Source of the DNA: Clostridiales bacterium FE2011
GTDB taxonomy: Bacteria; Bacillota; Clostridia; Christensenellales; Aristaeellaceae
Reading direction: 5' to 3'
DNA length: 64,000 bases
Assembly: GCA_017569305.1 (NCBI GenBank)
Contig: CP069418.1
Location: forward strand, 1,798,001 to 1,862,000
This document shows, piece by piece, positions 43,025 to 52,937 of the stretch. The stretch's first letter is position 1; each line of letters begins with the position of its first letter. The notes under the pieces were generated by a model that saw nothing but the letters and a program-made list of their open reading frames with translations, had not been told where the DNA came from and made no database searches. Both the position numbers and the translations under genes were made by a program.

Positions 43025-44032
43025 ATGAAAGGCTACCGCAAGTATTTCGGAAAGAAGCTTTTATGGTTTGTGATTACCCTGATTGTCGCCGTGATCCTGA
43101 ACTTTGTGCTGCCGCGGCTGATGCCGGCGGACCCGGTGTCCGCCATTACCGGTAAAATGGCCCAGGGCATGACGGACGCGAGTGCCGTGCAGGAGATCTA
43201 CAAACGATACGAAGCGGAATTCGGCACAAACAAACCGATTGTGGAACAGTTCTTTATTTTCGTCGGGAACCTGTTCAAGGGAGATCTGGGAACGTCCTTC
43301 AGCCAGTATCCCCGGAAGGTGAGCGACATCATCAGCTCCGCAATCGGATGGACCATCTGCCTGCAGCTTCCGGCAATCATTGTGGGCTGGCTGCTGGGCA
43401 ACCTGCTGGGCGCGCTGGCAGCGTACATCCGCAAAGGCTTTGACAAGGTGCTGATGCCGGTATCGCTGTTCCTGAGCAATGTACCTGCTTTCGGCATGGC
43501 GGTCATCCTGCTGGTCCTGTTCGGCGTGACCTGGAAGATTGCGCCGATTTCCGGCGGTTATGCTTTTGATATGATTCCCAATTTCAGCTGGAAATTTATC
43601 AAATCAGTTATTGCCCATTACCAGCTGCCCTTCTGGTCCATTGTTCTGGTATCCATCGGCGGACAGGCGGTAGGCATGCGTTCCATGTCCATCTACGAAC
43701 TGAACGCGGACTATGTCAAATATGCCCGGTTCCTGGGAATCAAGGACCGCAAAATCGTCGGTTATGTGTTCCGGAACGCCATGCTGCCCCAGGTGACCGG
43801 CCTGGCGCTGAGCATCGGCACCATGATCGGCGGCGCGCTGGTTGCGGAAATTATTTTCAGTTATCCCGGCCTGGGCAGTACCATGTATTCCGCTGTCACG
43901 GCGGCGGATTATCCGCTGATTTCCGCGACGACCCTGATCATTACCATTATGGTGCTGCTGGTCACGTTCCTGCTGGACATCATCTACGGTTTCATCGATC
44001 CGCGGGTCAAGGCCGCTCAGTTCGATGCGTAA
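43025..44032 (+). CDS. ABC importer permease, DppB/OppB type
   Basis: 335-aa inner membrane protein with about six helices. The late cytoplasmic EAA-type loop runs through [30 protein letters not shown], as in peptide/oligosaccharide importers of the Opp family. ATG 43025 was chosen because GGGAGGA is 8-9 nt upstream; the frame extends to 42989 without support. It lies after the binding protein gene and its attenuating terminator, and 18 bp before the second permease. Confidence 0.93.
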   Translation: MKGYRKYFGKKLLWFVITLIVAVILNFVLPRLMPADPVSAITGKMAQGMTDASAVQEIYKRYEAEFGTNKPIVEQFFIFVGNLFKGDLGTSFSQYPRKVSDIISSAIGWTICLQLPAIIVGWLLGNLLGALAAYIRKGFDKVLMPVSLFLSNVPAFGMAVILLVLFGVTWKIAPISGGYAFDMIPNFSWKFIKSVIAHYQLPFWSIVLVSIGGQAVGMRSMSIYELNADYVKYARFLGIKDRKIVGYVFRNAMLPQVTGLALSIGTMIGGALVAEIIFSYPGLGSTMYSAVTAADYPLISATTLIITIMVLLVTFLLDIIYGFIDPRVKAAQFDA

Positions 44033-44050
44033 CAGAGGAGGCGGAAAATT

Positions 44051-45301
44051 ATGAAGAATACAATCAGGCAGGTTTTCCACTCTTCCAAATTTGTCACAGG
44101 TTTTGTGATCTTTGTGATCATTCTGCTGACGATGCTGATCTATCCCCTGATCAATCCCGGCAATCCCCTGGAGATGATCGGCGTGGGAACCTTCGCAAAG
44201 CCGGGTACCTATGTATCCCTGTATGACGCTGCGCGGACTTCCACCGAAACGCTGCGTCTCGCGGACGCGGATGAAAAGAGGCTGAACCAGCTGCTGAGCG
44301 ATTCGGACCGGATCAGTATGGTGGACTGGTTCTCCGCGATGGGGATTGATATCAGCGGCCTGGATATCAGCGATACGGATGCCCTGCTGGATCTGTGGAA
44401 GGCCAATTACACCCCGGAAAGCAAGCCTAAGGGAATGACCCAGGCGAAGCGGAATTACTACAAGCGGCTGAACAACGCTATTAAGGAAATCAGCGCATCT
44501 GATACCCTGGTCATCACGGACAGGCATGCGGAAACCGGCGACCTGGAAGAGATCGGCAGCATCACCAAAACGGACTATGTGAATGTGGGACAGGTGGCCA
44601 ACGTCAAGAGCCTTCCGCTGGGAACGGACAATTTCGGGCGGGACGTACTCAAGGAACTGGTTTCGGCTGCCGGAACCTCCATTGTGATCGGTATGATCGC
44701 GGGGATCGTGGCCACGCTCATCGGCCTGACCCTGGGCCTGCTGAGCGGTTATGTGGGCGGACTTGTGGATGACCTGATCATGTTTGTGACGAATATCTTC
44801 ACGGTGATTCCCGGCTTTGTCCTGCTGATCCTGATCAGCTACTCCATCGGCCAGGAGCAGCGCGGCGCCACGGTGGTGGCTATGGTGATCGGCTTTACCA
44901 GCTGGACCTGGACGGCGCGTTCCGTCCGTTCCCAGGTGATCTCGCTGCGAAACCGGGACCACGTGAACCTGTCCAAGTTATCGGGACACAGCCTGGTGAG
45001 GATTATCCTGACGGATATCCTGCCATACATTGCCAGCTATGTGGTGATGGCCTTCATCCTGCAGGTTTCTTCCGGCATCCTGGCGGAAGCGCAGCTGTCC
45101 CTGCTGGGCCTGGGACCGAAGACGACCACAACGCCGACGCTGGGTCTGATGATGAACTGGGCGATGCTCTACTCCGCACATACCAATGGCTCCTGGTGGG
45201 CGTATTTCCCCGTGATCCTGACCATCACCTGCATTTCATTCTCCCTGAACCTGATGAATACGGGTCTGGATCAGGTCTTCAACCCCACGCTGAGAGACTA
45301 A
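44051..45301 (+). CDS. ABC importer permease, DppC/OppC type with enlarged N-terminal loop
   Basis: 416-aa permease, over 100 residues longer than typical DppC (about 300). After the first helix there is a charged extracytoplasmic insertion (about residues 45-175, with [20 protein letters not shown] and a Lys/Arg-rich stretch). The usual core follows: [43 protein letters not shown] and [21 protein letters not shown]. The core is intact. The insertion may contact the binding protein. It starts 18 bp after DppB and is 10 bp from the first ATPase. Confidence 0.93.
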   Translation: MKNTIRQVFHSSKFVTGFVIFVIILLTMLIYPLINPGNPLEMIGVGTFAKPGTYVSLYDAARTSTETLRLADADEKRLNQLLSDSDRISMVDWFSAMGIDISGLDISDTDALLDLWKANYTPESKPKGMTQAKRNYYKRLNNAIKEISASDTLVITDRHAETGDLEEIGSITKTDYVNVGQVANVKSLPLGTDNFGRDVLKELVSAAGTSIVIGMIAGIVATLIGLTLGLLSGYVGGLVDDLIMFVTNIFTVIPGFVLLILISYSIGQEQRGATVVAMVIGFTSWTWTARSVRSQVISLRNRDHVNLSKLSGHSLVRIILTDILPYIASYVVMAFILQVSSGILAEAQLSLLGLGPKTTTTPTLGLMMNWAMLYSAHTNGSWWAYFPVILTITCISFSLNLMNTGLDQVFNPTLRD

Positions 45302-45311
45302 GGAGGACATC

Positions 45312-46319
45312 ATGGGAAAAGTGATTTTGGAAGTAAGAAATCTGAAAACGAAATACATTACCCGGTTCCACGAGGATGTATATGCCGTGGATGGAGTGTC
45401 CTTCACAATCGAAGAGGGAAAGAGCCTGGGCATTGCCGGTGAATCCGGCTGCGGCAAGTCCACCCTGGCGCTGAGCATGATGGGATATTATTTCCCGCCG
45501 CTGCACTATATCAGCGGGGATATTATCATTGACGGAAAGAATATATCCGGAATGGATCCGGACGCTGTCCGGAAAACGATCCTGGGAACGGAGATTGCCT
45601 ATATTCCCCAGGCGGCCATGAACGCGCTGAATCCGACCCAGAAGATTATCAAATTCGTGACGGACGTGATCCGGGCGCATGAGCCCAAAGCGGACAAAAA
45701 AGAAATCCGGGCTCGGGCGGAAGCCCGCTTTGCCGAACTTGGCCTGCCGAAAGACGTGCTGGACAAGCACGCGGTGGAACTGTCCGGCGGCATGAAGCAG
45801 CGGACGGTCATCGCCGTTTCCACCATTTTGTCCCCCAAGGTGCTGATCGCGGACGAGCCGTCCAGCGCGCTGGACGTGACCAGCCAGAAGATGGTTATCA
45901 AAATGATGCGCGACCTGATGGATAAGGGATATATCAAGTCCATGCTGTTCATCACGCATGAACTGCCCCTGCTTTACAATGTGACGGATGACATCATGGT
46001 CATGTATGCCGGCCAGATTGTGGAAAAGGGAACGGCCCATGAGATGGTATTTGATCCGGTGCATCCCTATTCCCATGGCCTGATGGGCTCCATTCTCGTT
46101 CCTGAGGAGGGAACCCGGGGAACCAAGCTGACCGCTATTCCGGGTACGCCGCCCAACCTGAAGAAACCGCCGCAGGGCTGCCGCTTTGCGGAACGCTGCA
46201 AATACGCGAAACCGGAGTGCAGGTATTCCAGCATTCCCGAGCGCGCGTTTGAGGAAGGGCGTATGTACCGCTGCCTGATGGGAGTGGACGAACTGAAGGA
46301 GGAATACAGCCATGAGTGA
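45312..46319 (+). CDS. ABC importer ATPase, DppD/OppD type
   Basis: 335-aa ATPase. Walker [10 protein letters not shown], signature LSGGMKQRT and Walker [13 protein letters not shown] are present, followed by the H-loop ITHELPLL. The C-terminal oligopeptide/dipeptide domain contains the Cys set [15 protein letters not shown] found in this subfamily. The gene overlaps the next ATPase by 8 bp, fitting a DppD-DppF heterodimer. Confidence 0.95.
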   Translation: MGKVILEVRNLKTKYITRFHEDVYAVDGVSFTIEEGKSLGIAGESGCGKSTLALSMMGYYFPPLHYISGDIIIDGKNISGMDPDAVRKTILGTEIAYIPQAAMNALNPTQKIIKFVTDVIRAHEPKADKKEIRARAEARFAELGLPKDVLDKHAVELSGGMKQRTVIAVSTILSPKVLIADEPSSALDVTSQKMVIKMMRDLMDKGYIKSMLFITHELPLLYNVTDDIMVMYAGQIVEKGTAHEMVFDPVHPYSHGLMGSILVPEEGTRGTKLTAIPGTPPNLKKPPQGCRFAERCKYAKPECRYSSIPERAFEEGRMYRCLMGVDELKEEYSHE

Positions 46320-47172
46320 AACGAATTCCCAGAACGTGAAGGATTTCACTGATGCGCCGCTGTGCCTGTCCGGCCGGGGAGTGACAAAGGTCTTTGGCAT
46401 AGGGGAAAAGAGAAAAACCGCCGTGGACCATGTGGATTTTGATTTCCATGAGGGAGAGTTTGTCTCCATCGTGGGCGAATCCGGCAGCGGCAAAACCACG
46501 CTGTCCAAAATGCTGCTGGGACTGCTCAATGTGACGGAAGGGGAAATCTTCTTCAGGGGGAAACCCCGGGATATCAGTTCCGGCAGGAAAAAGAGGGAAT
46601 ACTGGAAGGGCATCCAGGCGATCTTCCAGGACCCGTTCTCCAGCTATAATGTTTTCCATAAGATCGATTCGGTGCTGCTGGACTGTATCAATATGCGGGG
46701 CGGAAAGCACCTGTCGAAAGAGAAAAAGACAGAGCTGATGACGGAGGCCTGCAGCTTTGTGAACCTGAAGTTTGCCGAGCTGACAAACAAATATCCGTTT
46801 GAACTTTCCGGAGGCCAGATGCAGCGTCTGATGATCGCCCGGATCTTCCTGCTGAAGCCGAAAATCCTGCTGGCGGATGAGCCGACCTCCATGATTGACG
46901 CCTGCTCCCGTGCCACGATTCTGGATATGCTCCTGAAGCTCCGGGATGAAACGGGAATGACGGTAATCTTCATTACCCATGATATCGGCCTGGCTTACTA
47001 CATTTCCGATTCGGTCTATATCATGGAGCATGGAAAGTTTGTGGAGTATGGAAAGCCTGACAAGGTAATGCTGGATCCGGAGGCGCCCTACACGAAACGC
47101 CTGATTTCGGATGTGCCGAAGATCCATGAACCCTGGGACCTGAGCACGGTGGAACTGCTGAAGAATGAATAA
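46312..47172 (+). CDS. ABC importer ATPase, DppF/OppF type
   Basis: 286-aa ATPase with Walker [10 protein letters not shown], signature LSGGQMQRL, Walker [13 protein letters not shown] and H-loop ITHDIGLA. It lacks the longer C-terminal Cys domain of its partner. It begins within the end of the DppD-type gene and is followed 15 bp later by a GH3 glycosidase gene, so one mRNA probably covers both import and hydrolysis. Confidence 0.94.
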   Translation: MSETNSQNVKDFTDAPLCLSGRGVTKVFGIGEKRKTAVDHVDFDFHEGEFVSIVGESGSGKTTLSKMLLGLLNVTEGEIFFRGKPRDISSGRKKREYWKGIQAIFQDPFSSYNVFHKIDSVLLDCINMRGGKHLSKEKKTELMTEACSFVNLKFAELTNKYPFELSGGQMQRLMIARIFLLKPKILLADEPTSMIDACSRATILDMLLKLRDETGMTVIFITHDIGLAYYISDSVYIMEHGKFVEYGKPDKVMLDPEAPYTKRLISDVPKIHEPWDLSTVELLKNE

Positions 47173-47187
47173 AGAATGAGGTGGATT

Positions 47188-49470
47188 ATGAACATTCAGG
47201 AGATACGAAAACTGATCGGCCAGATGACGCTGGAGGAAAAAGCGGGGCTTCTGTCCGGAGATGATTTCTGGCATACGAAAGCGGTGGAACGGCTCGGTGT
47301 TCCGCGCTCCATGGTCAGCGACGGCCCCCACGGCCTGCGCAAGCAGGATGAGGAAGGCGATCACCTGGGGATTAATGACAGTATCAAGGCGGTTTGTTTC
47401 CCTGCTGCCAGCGCAACGGCGGCGTCCTTTGATCCGGACCTGATCCGGAAGATGGGCGAATCCCTGGGCGAGGCCTGCCAGCATGAAAAACTGAGCGTCC
47501 TCCTGGGACCGGCGGTGAACATCAAGCGCAGTCCGCTGTGCGGCCGGAATTTTGAGTATTTCTCCGAGGATCCCTATCTGACCGGTGTGATGGCTACCGC
47601 CCTGATCAAGGGAATTCAGAGTAAAAATGTAGGCACCAGTATCAAGCATTTTGCCCTGAACAACCAGGAGCACCGGCGGATGAGCAGTTCCTCCGACTGT
47701 GACGAGCGGACGATCCGGGAGATTTATTTCCCTGCCTTTGAGATGGCGGTGAAGGAAGCCCAGCCTTGGACGGTCATGTGTTCCTACAACCGGATCAACG
47801 GAGTGTATGCTTCAGAGAATCCCTGGCTGCTGACGGATGTGCTCCGGAAGGAGTGGGGATTTGAAGGCTATGTGGTCAGCGACTGGGGCGCGGTGAGCGA
47901 CCGGGTGGCCGGTGTGGCTGCGGGACTGGACCTGGAGATGCCTTCTTCCGGAGGGATCAACGACCGGAAGGTCGTGGAAGCCGTCAGGGCCGGGAAACTG
48001 GATGAAAAGCTGGTGGACCAGGCCTGTGAGCGGATCCTGAACATTGTATACCGGTACCTGGAAAACGCGAAACCGGATACGCCCTGGGACAAGGAAGCCC
48101 AGCATCTGCAGTCCGCAGAAGTTGCGGCGGAGTGCATGGTCCTGCTGAAAAATGAGGACGGCATCCTGCCACTGGACAAGGAAGATGAAGTTGCCTTCAT
48201 CGGTGAATTTGCCGCAAAGCCCCGTTTCCAGGGCGGCGGCAGCAGTCACATCAACAGCTTCCGGACAACCAGCGCTGTTGACGCGGCGCAGGGACTGAAG
48301 GTGATCTATGCCAGGGGCTATGACGTGGCTGCAGATGACGCCCCGGCGGAAATGATTGCCGAAGCGGTTGCTGCGGCCAGGAAGGCCCAAACGGCAGTTG
48401 TTTTTGCCGGCCTGCCGGACGCGTATGAATCCGAAGGCTATGACCGGACTCACATGCGTATGCCTGAGAGCCAGAACCGCCTGATTGAAGCGGTGGCAGA
48501 GGCAAATCCCAATACTGTGGTGGTCCTGCACAATGGTTCTCCGGTGGAAATGCCCTGGATCGGCAAGGTGAAGGCTGTGCTGGAAGCTTACCTGGGCGGA
48601 CAGGCGGTGGGACTGGCGGAAGTGAAGGTACTCTTCGGCGACGTGAACCCAAGCGGCCATCTGCCGGAAAGTTTCCCGATCAAGCTGGAAGACAATCCGA
48701 GCTACCTGTTCTTTGGCGGCGAACCCCGCGGAACGGAGTACCGGGAAGGTATTTTTGTGGGTTACCGGTATTATGATAAAAAGAAAATGGATGTGCTGTT
48801 CCCGTTTGGCCACGGCCTGAGCTACACCACTTTTGAGTACAGCAATCTGAAGCTGAGCGCGGAGGCCATTAAGGATACGGATACGGTAATCGCGACAGTG
48901 ACCGTGAAAAACACCGGCAAACGGGCAGGAAAAACGGTGGTTCAGCTGTATGTGGGCGACACGGAAGGCTTTGTGAACGCGGTCCGTCCGGTCCGTGAAC
49001 TCCGGGCGTTCCGGAAGGTTGAACTTCAGCCCGGGGAAAGCCGGGAGGTATCCTTTACGCTCGGCAAGCGGGCCTTTGCGTACTGGAATACGCAGATCCA
49101 TGACTGGTATGTGGAGACCGGGGACTTTTCTGTGGAAGTGGGCGACAGCGTGGCAAACCTGCCGCTGAAGGCAACGGTAAAGGTGGAATCCACGACTGTC
49201 CTGCCGAAACACTTTGATCTGGACAGCATTTATATGGATATCCTGGCGGACCCGAAGGGCCGGGAAGTGATGGGTGCGTTTATCAAGAAGGCCTTCGCAG
49301 CCTTCGGGTCGGATCAGGAAGCAGCTTCCGAAGCTGCCGGTGAAGCAATCTCGGAAGATATGAACGCGGCCATGATGAATTATATGCCGATCCGCGGCGC
49401 CCTCAGTTTCGGCGGAGGGATGATCACGGAGGAGACCATGGCTGAACTGCTGCGTAAGATCAATGAATGA
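47188..49470 (+). CDS. glycoside hydrolase family 3 (beta-glucosidase-like)
   Basis: 760-aa intracellular GH3 enzyme without a signal peptide. Domain order is an N-terminal TIM barrel, alpha/beta sandwich and C-terminal fibronectin III-like domain (about 560-670), plus a short extra tail. The nucleophile is Asp232 in YVVSDWGAV; the barrel also has LLGPAVNIKRSPLCGRNFEYFSEDP and KHFALNNQE. GGTGG precedes ATG 47188; an in-frame ATG 12 bp earlier has no binding site. Placed 15 bp after the importer ATPase, it likely cleaves the imported sugar. Beta-glucoside or beta-xyloside specificity cannot be separated by eye. No terminator for it is seen on the plus strand. Confidence 0.93.
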   Translation: MNIQEIRKLIGQMTLEEKAGLLSGDDFWHTKAVERLGVPRSMVSDGPHGLRKQDEEGDHLGINDSIKAVCFPAASATAASFDPDLIRKMGESLGEACQHEKLSVLLGPAVNIKRSPLCGRNFEYFSEDPYLTGVMATALIKGIQSKNVGTSIKHFALNNQEHRRMSSSSDCDERTIREIYFPAFEMAVKEAQPWTVMCSYNRINGVYASENPWLLTDVLRKEWGFEGYVVSDWGAVSDRVAGVAAGLDLEMPSSGGINDRKVVEAVRAGKLDEKLVDQACERILNIVYRYLENAKPDTPWDKEAQHLQSAEVAAECMVLLKNEDGILPLDKEDEVAFIGEFAAKPRFQGGGSSHINSFRTTSAVDAAQGLKVIYARGYDVAADDAPAEMIAEAVAAARKAQTAVVFAGLPDAYESEGYDRTHMRMPESQNRLIEAVAEANPNTVVVLHNGSPVEMPWIGKVKAVLEAYLGGQAVGLAEVKVLFGDVNPSGHLPESFPIKLEDNPSYLFFGGEPRGTEYREGIFVGYRYYDKKKMDVLFPFGHGLSYTTFEYSNLKLSAEAIKDTDTVIATVTVKNTGKRAGKTVVQLYVGDTEGFVNAVRPVRELRAFRKVELQPGESREVSFTLGKRAFAYWNTQIHDWYVETGDFSVEVGDSVANLPLKATVKVESTTVLPKHFDLDSIYMDILADPKGREVMGAFIKKAFAAFGSDQEAASEAAGEAISEDMNAAMMNYMPIRGALSFGGGMITEETMAELLRKINE

Positions 49471-49484
49471 ACGGAACCGGGATG

Positions 49485-49515
49485 AAAAAAGGGGCAGCGG
49501 ATGATCCGCTGCCCC
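49485..49515 (-). terminator. terminator of the 49-aa protein gene
   Basis: Twelve-base inverted repeat (49491-49502 with 49504-49515) with a minimal loop. Read on the minus strand it is followed by six U; on the plus strand there is no U run. It lies 33 bp past the stop of the small gene. Confidence 0.85.
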
Positions 49516-49548
49516 GATTCAAAGCCGGTCTGTTTCCCTTCCGGGAGA

Positions 49549-49698
49549 TCAGTGCTTTCTGTTCTTCCGGCTGAAGAGCCGGCTCAGCCAGCCGGTCGCC
49601 GTCATACCGCTGTTCATCGGATTGCGAAGCTCGGAAGCGCCTGTATCCTCAGCCATCAGGGTGGCAATATTCATGAACACATTGTTGCTGTACATCAT
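49549..49698 (-). CDS. small conserved-looking protein of unknown function (49 aa)
   Basis: Open frame of 49 codons starting MMYSNNVFMNIATLMAEDTG and ending GWLSRLFSRKNRKH, too short for usual gene lists. Evidence that it is real: AAGGAGG at 49710-49716 about 11 nt before the start, a strong minus-strand terminator 33 bp after the stop, and an extended -10 (TGTTATGAT on the minus strand) near 49764-49772. The N-terminal part is mildly hydrophobic and the C-terminus strongly basic, with a helix-like WLSRLF segment. It could be membrane-associated or a regulator. Function unknown. It lies between two GH3 genes, opposite in strand to both. Confidence 0.7.
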   Translation of the reverse strand: MMYSNNVFMNIATLMAEDTGASELRNPMNSGMTATGWLSRLFSRKNRKH

Positions 49699-49812
49699 CA
49701 ATCTGTTTTCCTCCTTTGGGTTGGTTTTCCTGCTGACCGGGCGGCTGCCCTGTCAGTGTTGCCATCATAACAGACACAGAGACGGAAAAAACAGTAAAAT
49801 GATCATATAAAT

Positions 49813-49846
49813 AACAATATGATTTGGCATAATGATCCATATTGTT
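49813..49846. promoter_or_regulatory. inverted repeat AACAATATG-N16-CATATTGTT, candidate operator
   Basis: Exact 9-bp inverted repeat in the AT-rich region between the small minus-strand gene and the second GH3 gene. It is 37 bp before ATG 49883. It could be bound by the AraC-type regulator encoded in this operon, or be the pairing arms of an RNA leader. Confidence 0.5.
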
Positions 49847-49882
49847 TTGCCAGAATGATACAACTCGGAAGGAGAAAAGCGG

Positions 49883-52096
49883 ATGAGCTGGACGAAAGAG
49901 GAACGTCCCTACGGGGTGCTGATCCATAATCCGGGAGGCAGGGATCTCGGTATTGCCGGGGATGTGCAGATTCTGGAAGAGGGCGGATACGCGTTCAAGG
50001 ACCTGGCACGGACCGGCCGGCTCCTGCCTTACGAGGACTGGCGGCTGCCTCCGGAAACCCGTGCGGCAGACCTGGCGGAACGACTGAGCCGGGAAGAGAT
50101 TGCCGGCCTGATGCTTTATTCCTCCCATCAGCTTGTTCCTTTTATCGGAACGGGACCTTTCAGCGACACTTACGGCGGTGAACCCTTTGATCCGGAAAAG
50201 CATGATGAAGCTGCCCTGACGGACGGGCAGCTGCGGTTCCTGAAACAGGACCATATCCGGCATGTGCTGCAGATGAAGGTAAAGAACGCCCGGGTTTCAG
50301 CCCGGTGGAGCAATCATCTGCAGGCGGTTTGCGAAGCGGAGCCCTGGGGGATTCCTGTGAATATTTCCACCGATCCGCGGCACGGTGCCGCGGCTTCCGA
50401 TGCGGAATTCCGTACCGCCGGCAGCGATGTGAGCAAGTGGCCGGAGGGCATCGGCATGGCGGCAGCGGGGGATCCTGAGCTGGTGAGGCGCTTTGCCCGG
50501 GTGGCGGCGAAGGAATACCGTGCACTGGGGATTACCACGGCGCTTGGACCGCAGATTGACCTGTCCACGGAACCTCGGTGGATGCGCCTGGAGGATACGC
50601 TGGGCAGCGATCCGGAGAAGGTTATTCCGCTGGTGAAGGCATATTGTGACGGGATGCAGACAACGGAAGGCAGCCCGGATGGCTGGGGAATGGACAGTGT
50701 GATCACCATGGTCAAGCACTGGCCGGGCGGCGGCACCGGAGAAGGAGGCAGAGATGCACATTATCCCTATGGCTGTTTCGCGGTTTATCCCGCAGGGCAG
50801 TTTGAACAGCACCTGCGTCCCTTTACAGAAGGCGCGTTCCGGCTGGACGGCCCCACCGGGTCAGCCGGCGCGGTGATGCCTTACTATACGGTCAGCTGGC
50901 TGGAGGGGCATGAAAAAACCGGAAACAGTTATAACGAATATATCCTGAAAGAACTGCTCCGGGGAAAATACGCCTACGACGGCGTGGTCTGCACAGACTG
51001 GGGAATTACCGGAGATCCGGATCCTGCGATAGACAGCTTCGGAAGCAGGTGTTACGGCGCGAATGAAATGACTGAGGCTGAGCGCCACCTGAAAATTATC
51101 CTCAACGGGGTTGACCAGTTTGGCGGCAACAACCGGGCGGAACCGGTGCTGGAAGCCTGGAAGATCGGTGAGGAACGGTACGGCGCGGAGTTCATGGACA
51201 GGCGGATGCGGCTCAGTGCCCGGCGGCTGCTGACCGGAATGTTCCGGGTAGGGCTGTTTGAGAATCCCTATCTGGATCCGGAGAAAAGCGAGCGTATTGT
51301 CGGCTGTGCCGCATTTGTGAAAGAGGGCTTGGCGGCCCAGGCGCGCAGCGTTGTGCTGCTGCGCAGGGGTGCGCTGCCTTTACGGGAGGGAATCCGGGTA
51401 TGGATTCCCCGGCGGACGGTTCTGGCCCACAAGGATTTTGTGCGCCGCATGACGCCGGAGACGATAACGGATCCGCTGTCCGGAACGGACTGCGGTTCCT
51501 GGTGCCTCCGGGCGGACACGCCGGAGGAAGCAGACGCTGCGATCGTTTTTATGGAAAGCCCGCTGTCCGATCCCTATGATCCGGAAGACCGGGCCGGGGG
51601 CGGAAACGGCTACCGGCCTCTGATGCTGCAATACCGGCCGTACAGGGCGGCGGAAGCACGGGCGGAGAGTATTGCGGGTGGGGATTTCCGGGAAGGCTTT
51701 TTCAACCGGAGCTACCGGGGCAAACAGAACCGCTGCTGCAACGAGGGTGACCTGGACAACCTGCGGAATGCCCGGGAACGGATGGGCAGCAAGCCGGTCG
51801 TAGCCTGCGTGCGCATGCATAATCCGACGGTGCCTGTAGAATGGGAACAGTATGCGGACAGTATCCTGGTATATTTTAATACCGGCATTCCGGTGCTGAT
51901 GGATATCCTGTTCGGCAGGCGGAAGGCAGGGGGAAGGCTTCCCTATAACCTGCCGGAATCCATGGCGGCAGTGGAAAGACACGGCGAGGATGATATCAGG
52001 GGGCCGGAACCCTATCGGTGCCAGGACGGAACGGTGTATGAGACGGGATACAGCGCGGCAGAGGGAGCGGTGAAAGGAAATGAAGAAAATCCCTGA
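49883..52096 (+). CDS. glycoside hydrolase family 3 protein
   Basis: 737-aa intracellular GH3 enzyme, distant from the one at 47.2 kb. The barrel has NISTDPRHGAAA, GPQIDLSTEPRWMRLEDTLGSDP, KHWPGGGTGEGGRDAHYPYG and the nucleophile Asp372 in VCTDWGI. The second domain ends with GRRKAGGRLPYNLPES. No fibronectin-like third domain is present. This resembles the exo-beta-glucanase/1,4-beta-type branch, though substrate is uncertain. GGAGAAAAG precedes the start. It overlaps the AraC regulator gene by 17 bp, and that gene overlaps a beta-mannosidase, so the three form one unit. Confidence 0.88.
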   Translation: MSWTKEERPYGVLIHNPGGRDLGIAGDVQILEEGGYAFKDLARTGRLLPYEDWRLPPETRAADLAERLSREEIAGLMLYSSHQLVPFIGTGPFSDTYGGEPFDPEKHDEAALTDGQLRFLKQDHIRHVLQMKVKNARVSARWSNHLQAVCEAEPWGIPVNISTDPRHGAAASDAEFRTAGSDVSKWPEGIGMAAAGDPELVRRFARVAAKEYRALGITTALGPQIDLSTEPRWMRLEDTLGSDPEKVIPLVKAYCDGMQTTEGSPDGWGMDSVITMVKHWPGGGTGEGGRDAHYPYGCFAVYPAGQFEQHLRPFTEGAFRLDGPTGSAGAVMPYYTVSWLEGHEKTGNSYNEYILKELLRGKYAYDGVVCTDWGITGDPDPAIDSFGSRCYGANEMTEAERHLKIILNGVDQFGGNNRAEPVLEAWKIGEERYGAEFMDRRMRLSARRLLTGMFRVGLFENPYLDPEKSERIVGCAAFVKEGLAAQARSVVLLRRGALPLREGIRVWIPRRTVLAHKDFVRRMTPETITDPLSGTDCGSWCLRADTPEEADAAIVFMESPLSDPYDPEDRAGGGNGYRPLMLQYRPYRAAEARAESIAGGDFREGFFNRSYRGKQNRCCNEGDLDNLRNARERMGSKPVVACVRMHNPTVPVEWEQYADSILVYFNTGIPVLMDILFGRRKAGGRLPYNLPESMAAVERHGEDDIRGPEPYRCQDGTVYETGYSAAEGAVKGNEENP

Positions 52097-52937
52097 TCCG
52101 GAAAAGCAGCTGGCCTATATAGCCTATGTCAACCGGGAAAATGAGTTCCGGCATCACGGATATGATGAGGAAGTCAGGCAGTATCTGATGATGCAAAGCG
52201 GTGAGCCGGAGGCTGTGGAGGAAAGCCAGCGAATGATGAGACGGGCCATGGGCGCGGAACTGAGTACAGATTCTCTGAGGAATGCGCAGTATTTGTTTGT
52301 GGCCAATATCACCCTGGCAACCCGGTTTGCCATTGAAGGCGGCATGGATTCGGAAACAGCCTATAACGCCAGTGATATGTATATCCGGAAACTGGATCAG
52401 TGCCGGACGGAAGAGGAAGTCATGGAACTGCACCGGGAAATGTACACGTTCTTCACAACGAAAATGGCGGGACTGAAGACGGAAACGGTATATACCCGCG
52501 CGGTGGCGGAGGGAATCAGCTATATTGAATCAAATCTGCACCTGCCGCTTCGCATCGATGACGTGGCGGAACATGTAAACCTGAGTCCCGGCTATTTTTC
52601 CGCGTTGTTTCACCGGGAGACCGGAAGCACCTTTTCCGACTATGTGCTCCGCCGCCGGATAGAGACGGCGCGGAATATGCTGCGCTATTCGGATTACACA
52701 TCCACCGAAATCAGCGAGATCCTGGCTTTCAGCAGCCAGAGCTATTTTATCCGCTGCTTCCGGAACGCTGCCGGGATTACGCCGGCTGAATATCGCCGCC
52801 GGTATTATGCAAAAGCGATGAAAGCGGCGGACGGCATACCGGAACAGGATGGCCGGGACGGGGAAGGCGCCGACGCGTGGCATCCGGGCTCATACCCCAC
52901 AAACAAAAGATCTGACAAACAGGAGGAGACTCTATGA
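52080..52937 (+). CDS. AraC family transcriptional regulator
   Basis: 285-aa protein with a C-terminal pair of helix-turn-helix motifs (about residues 155-245: IDDVAEHVNLSPGYFSALFHRETG and TSTEISEILAFSSQSYFIRCFRNAAGITPAEYRRRY). The N-terminal 150 aa are helical and do not look like an AraC cupin; they resemble the helical sensor-like region of YesN-style regulators. It starts inside the GH3 gene (17-bp overlap) and ends 4 bp inside the mannosidase gene. It probably controls this operon in response to a sugar; the palindrome at 49813-49846 is a candidate target. Confidence 0.92.
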   Translation: MKKIPDPEKQLAYIAYVNRENEFRHHGYDEEVRQYLMMQSGEPEAVEESQRMMRRAMGAELSTDSLRNAQYLFVANITLATRFAIEGGMDSETAYNASDMYIRKLDQCRTEEEVMELHREMYTFFTTKMAGLKTETVYTRAVAEGISYIESNLHLPLRIDDVAEHVNLSPGYFSALFHRETGSTFSDYVLRRRIETARNMLRYSDYTSTEISEILAFSSQSYFIRCFRNAAGITPAEYRRRYYAKAMKAADGIPEQDGRDGEGADAWHPGSYPTNKRSDKQEETL

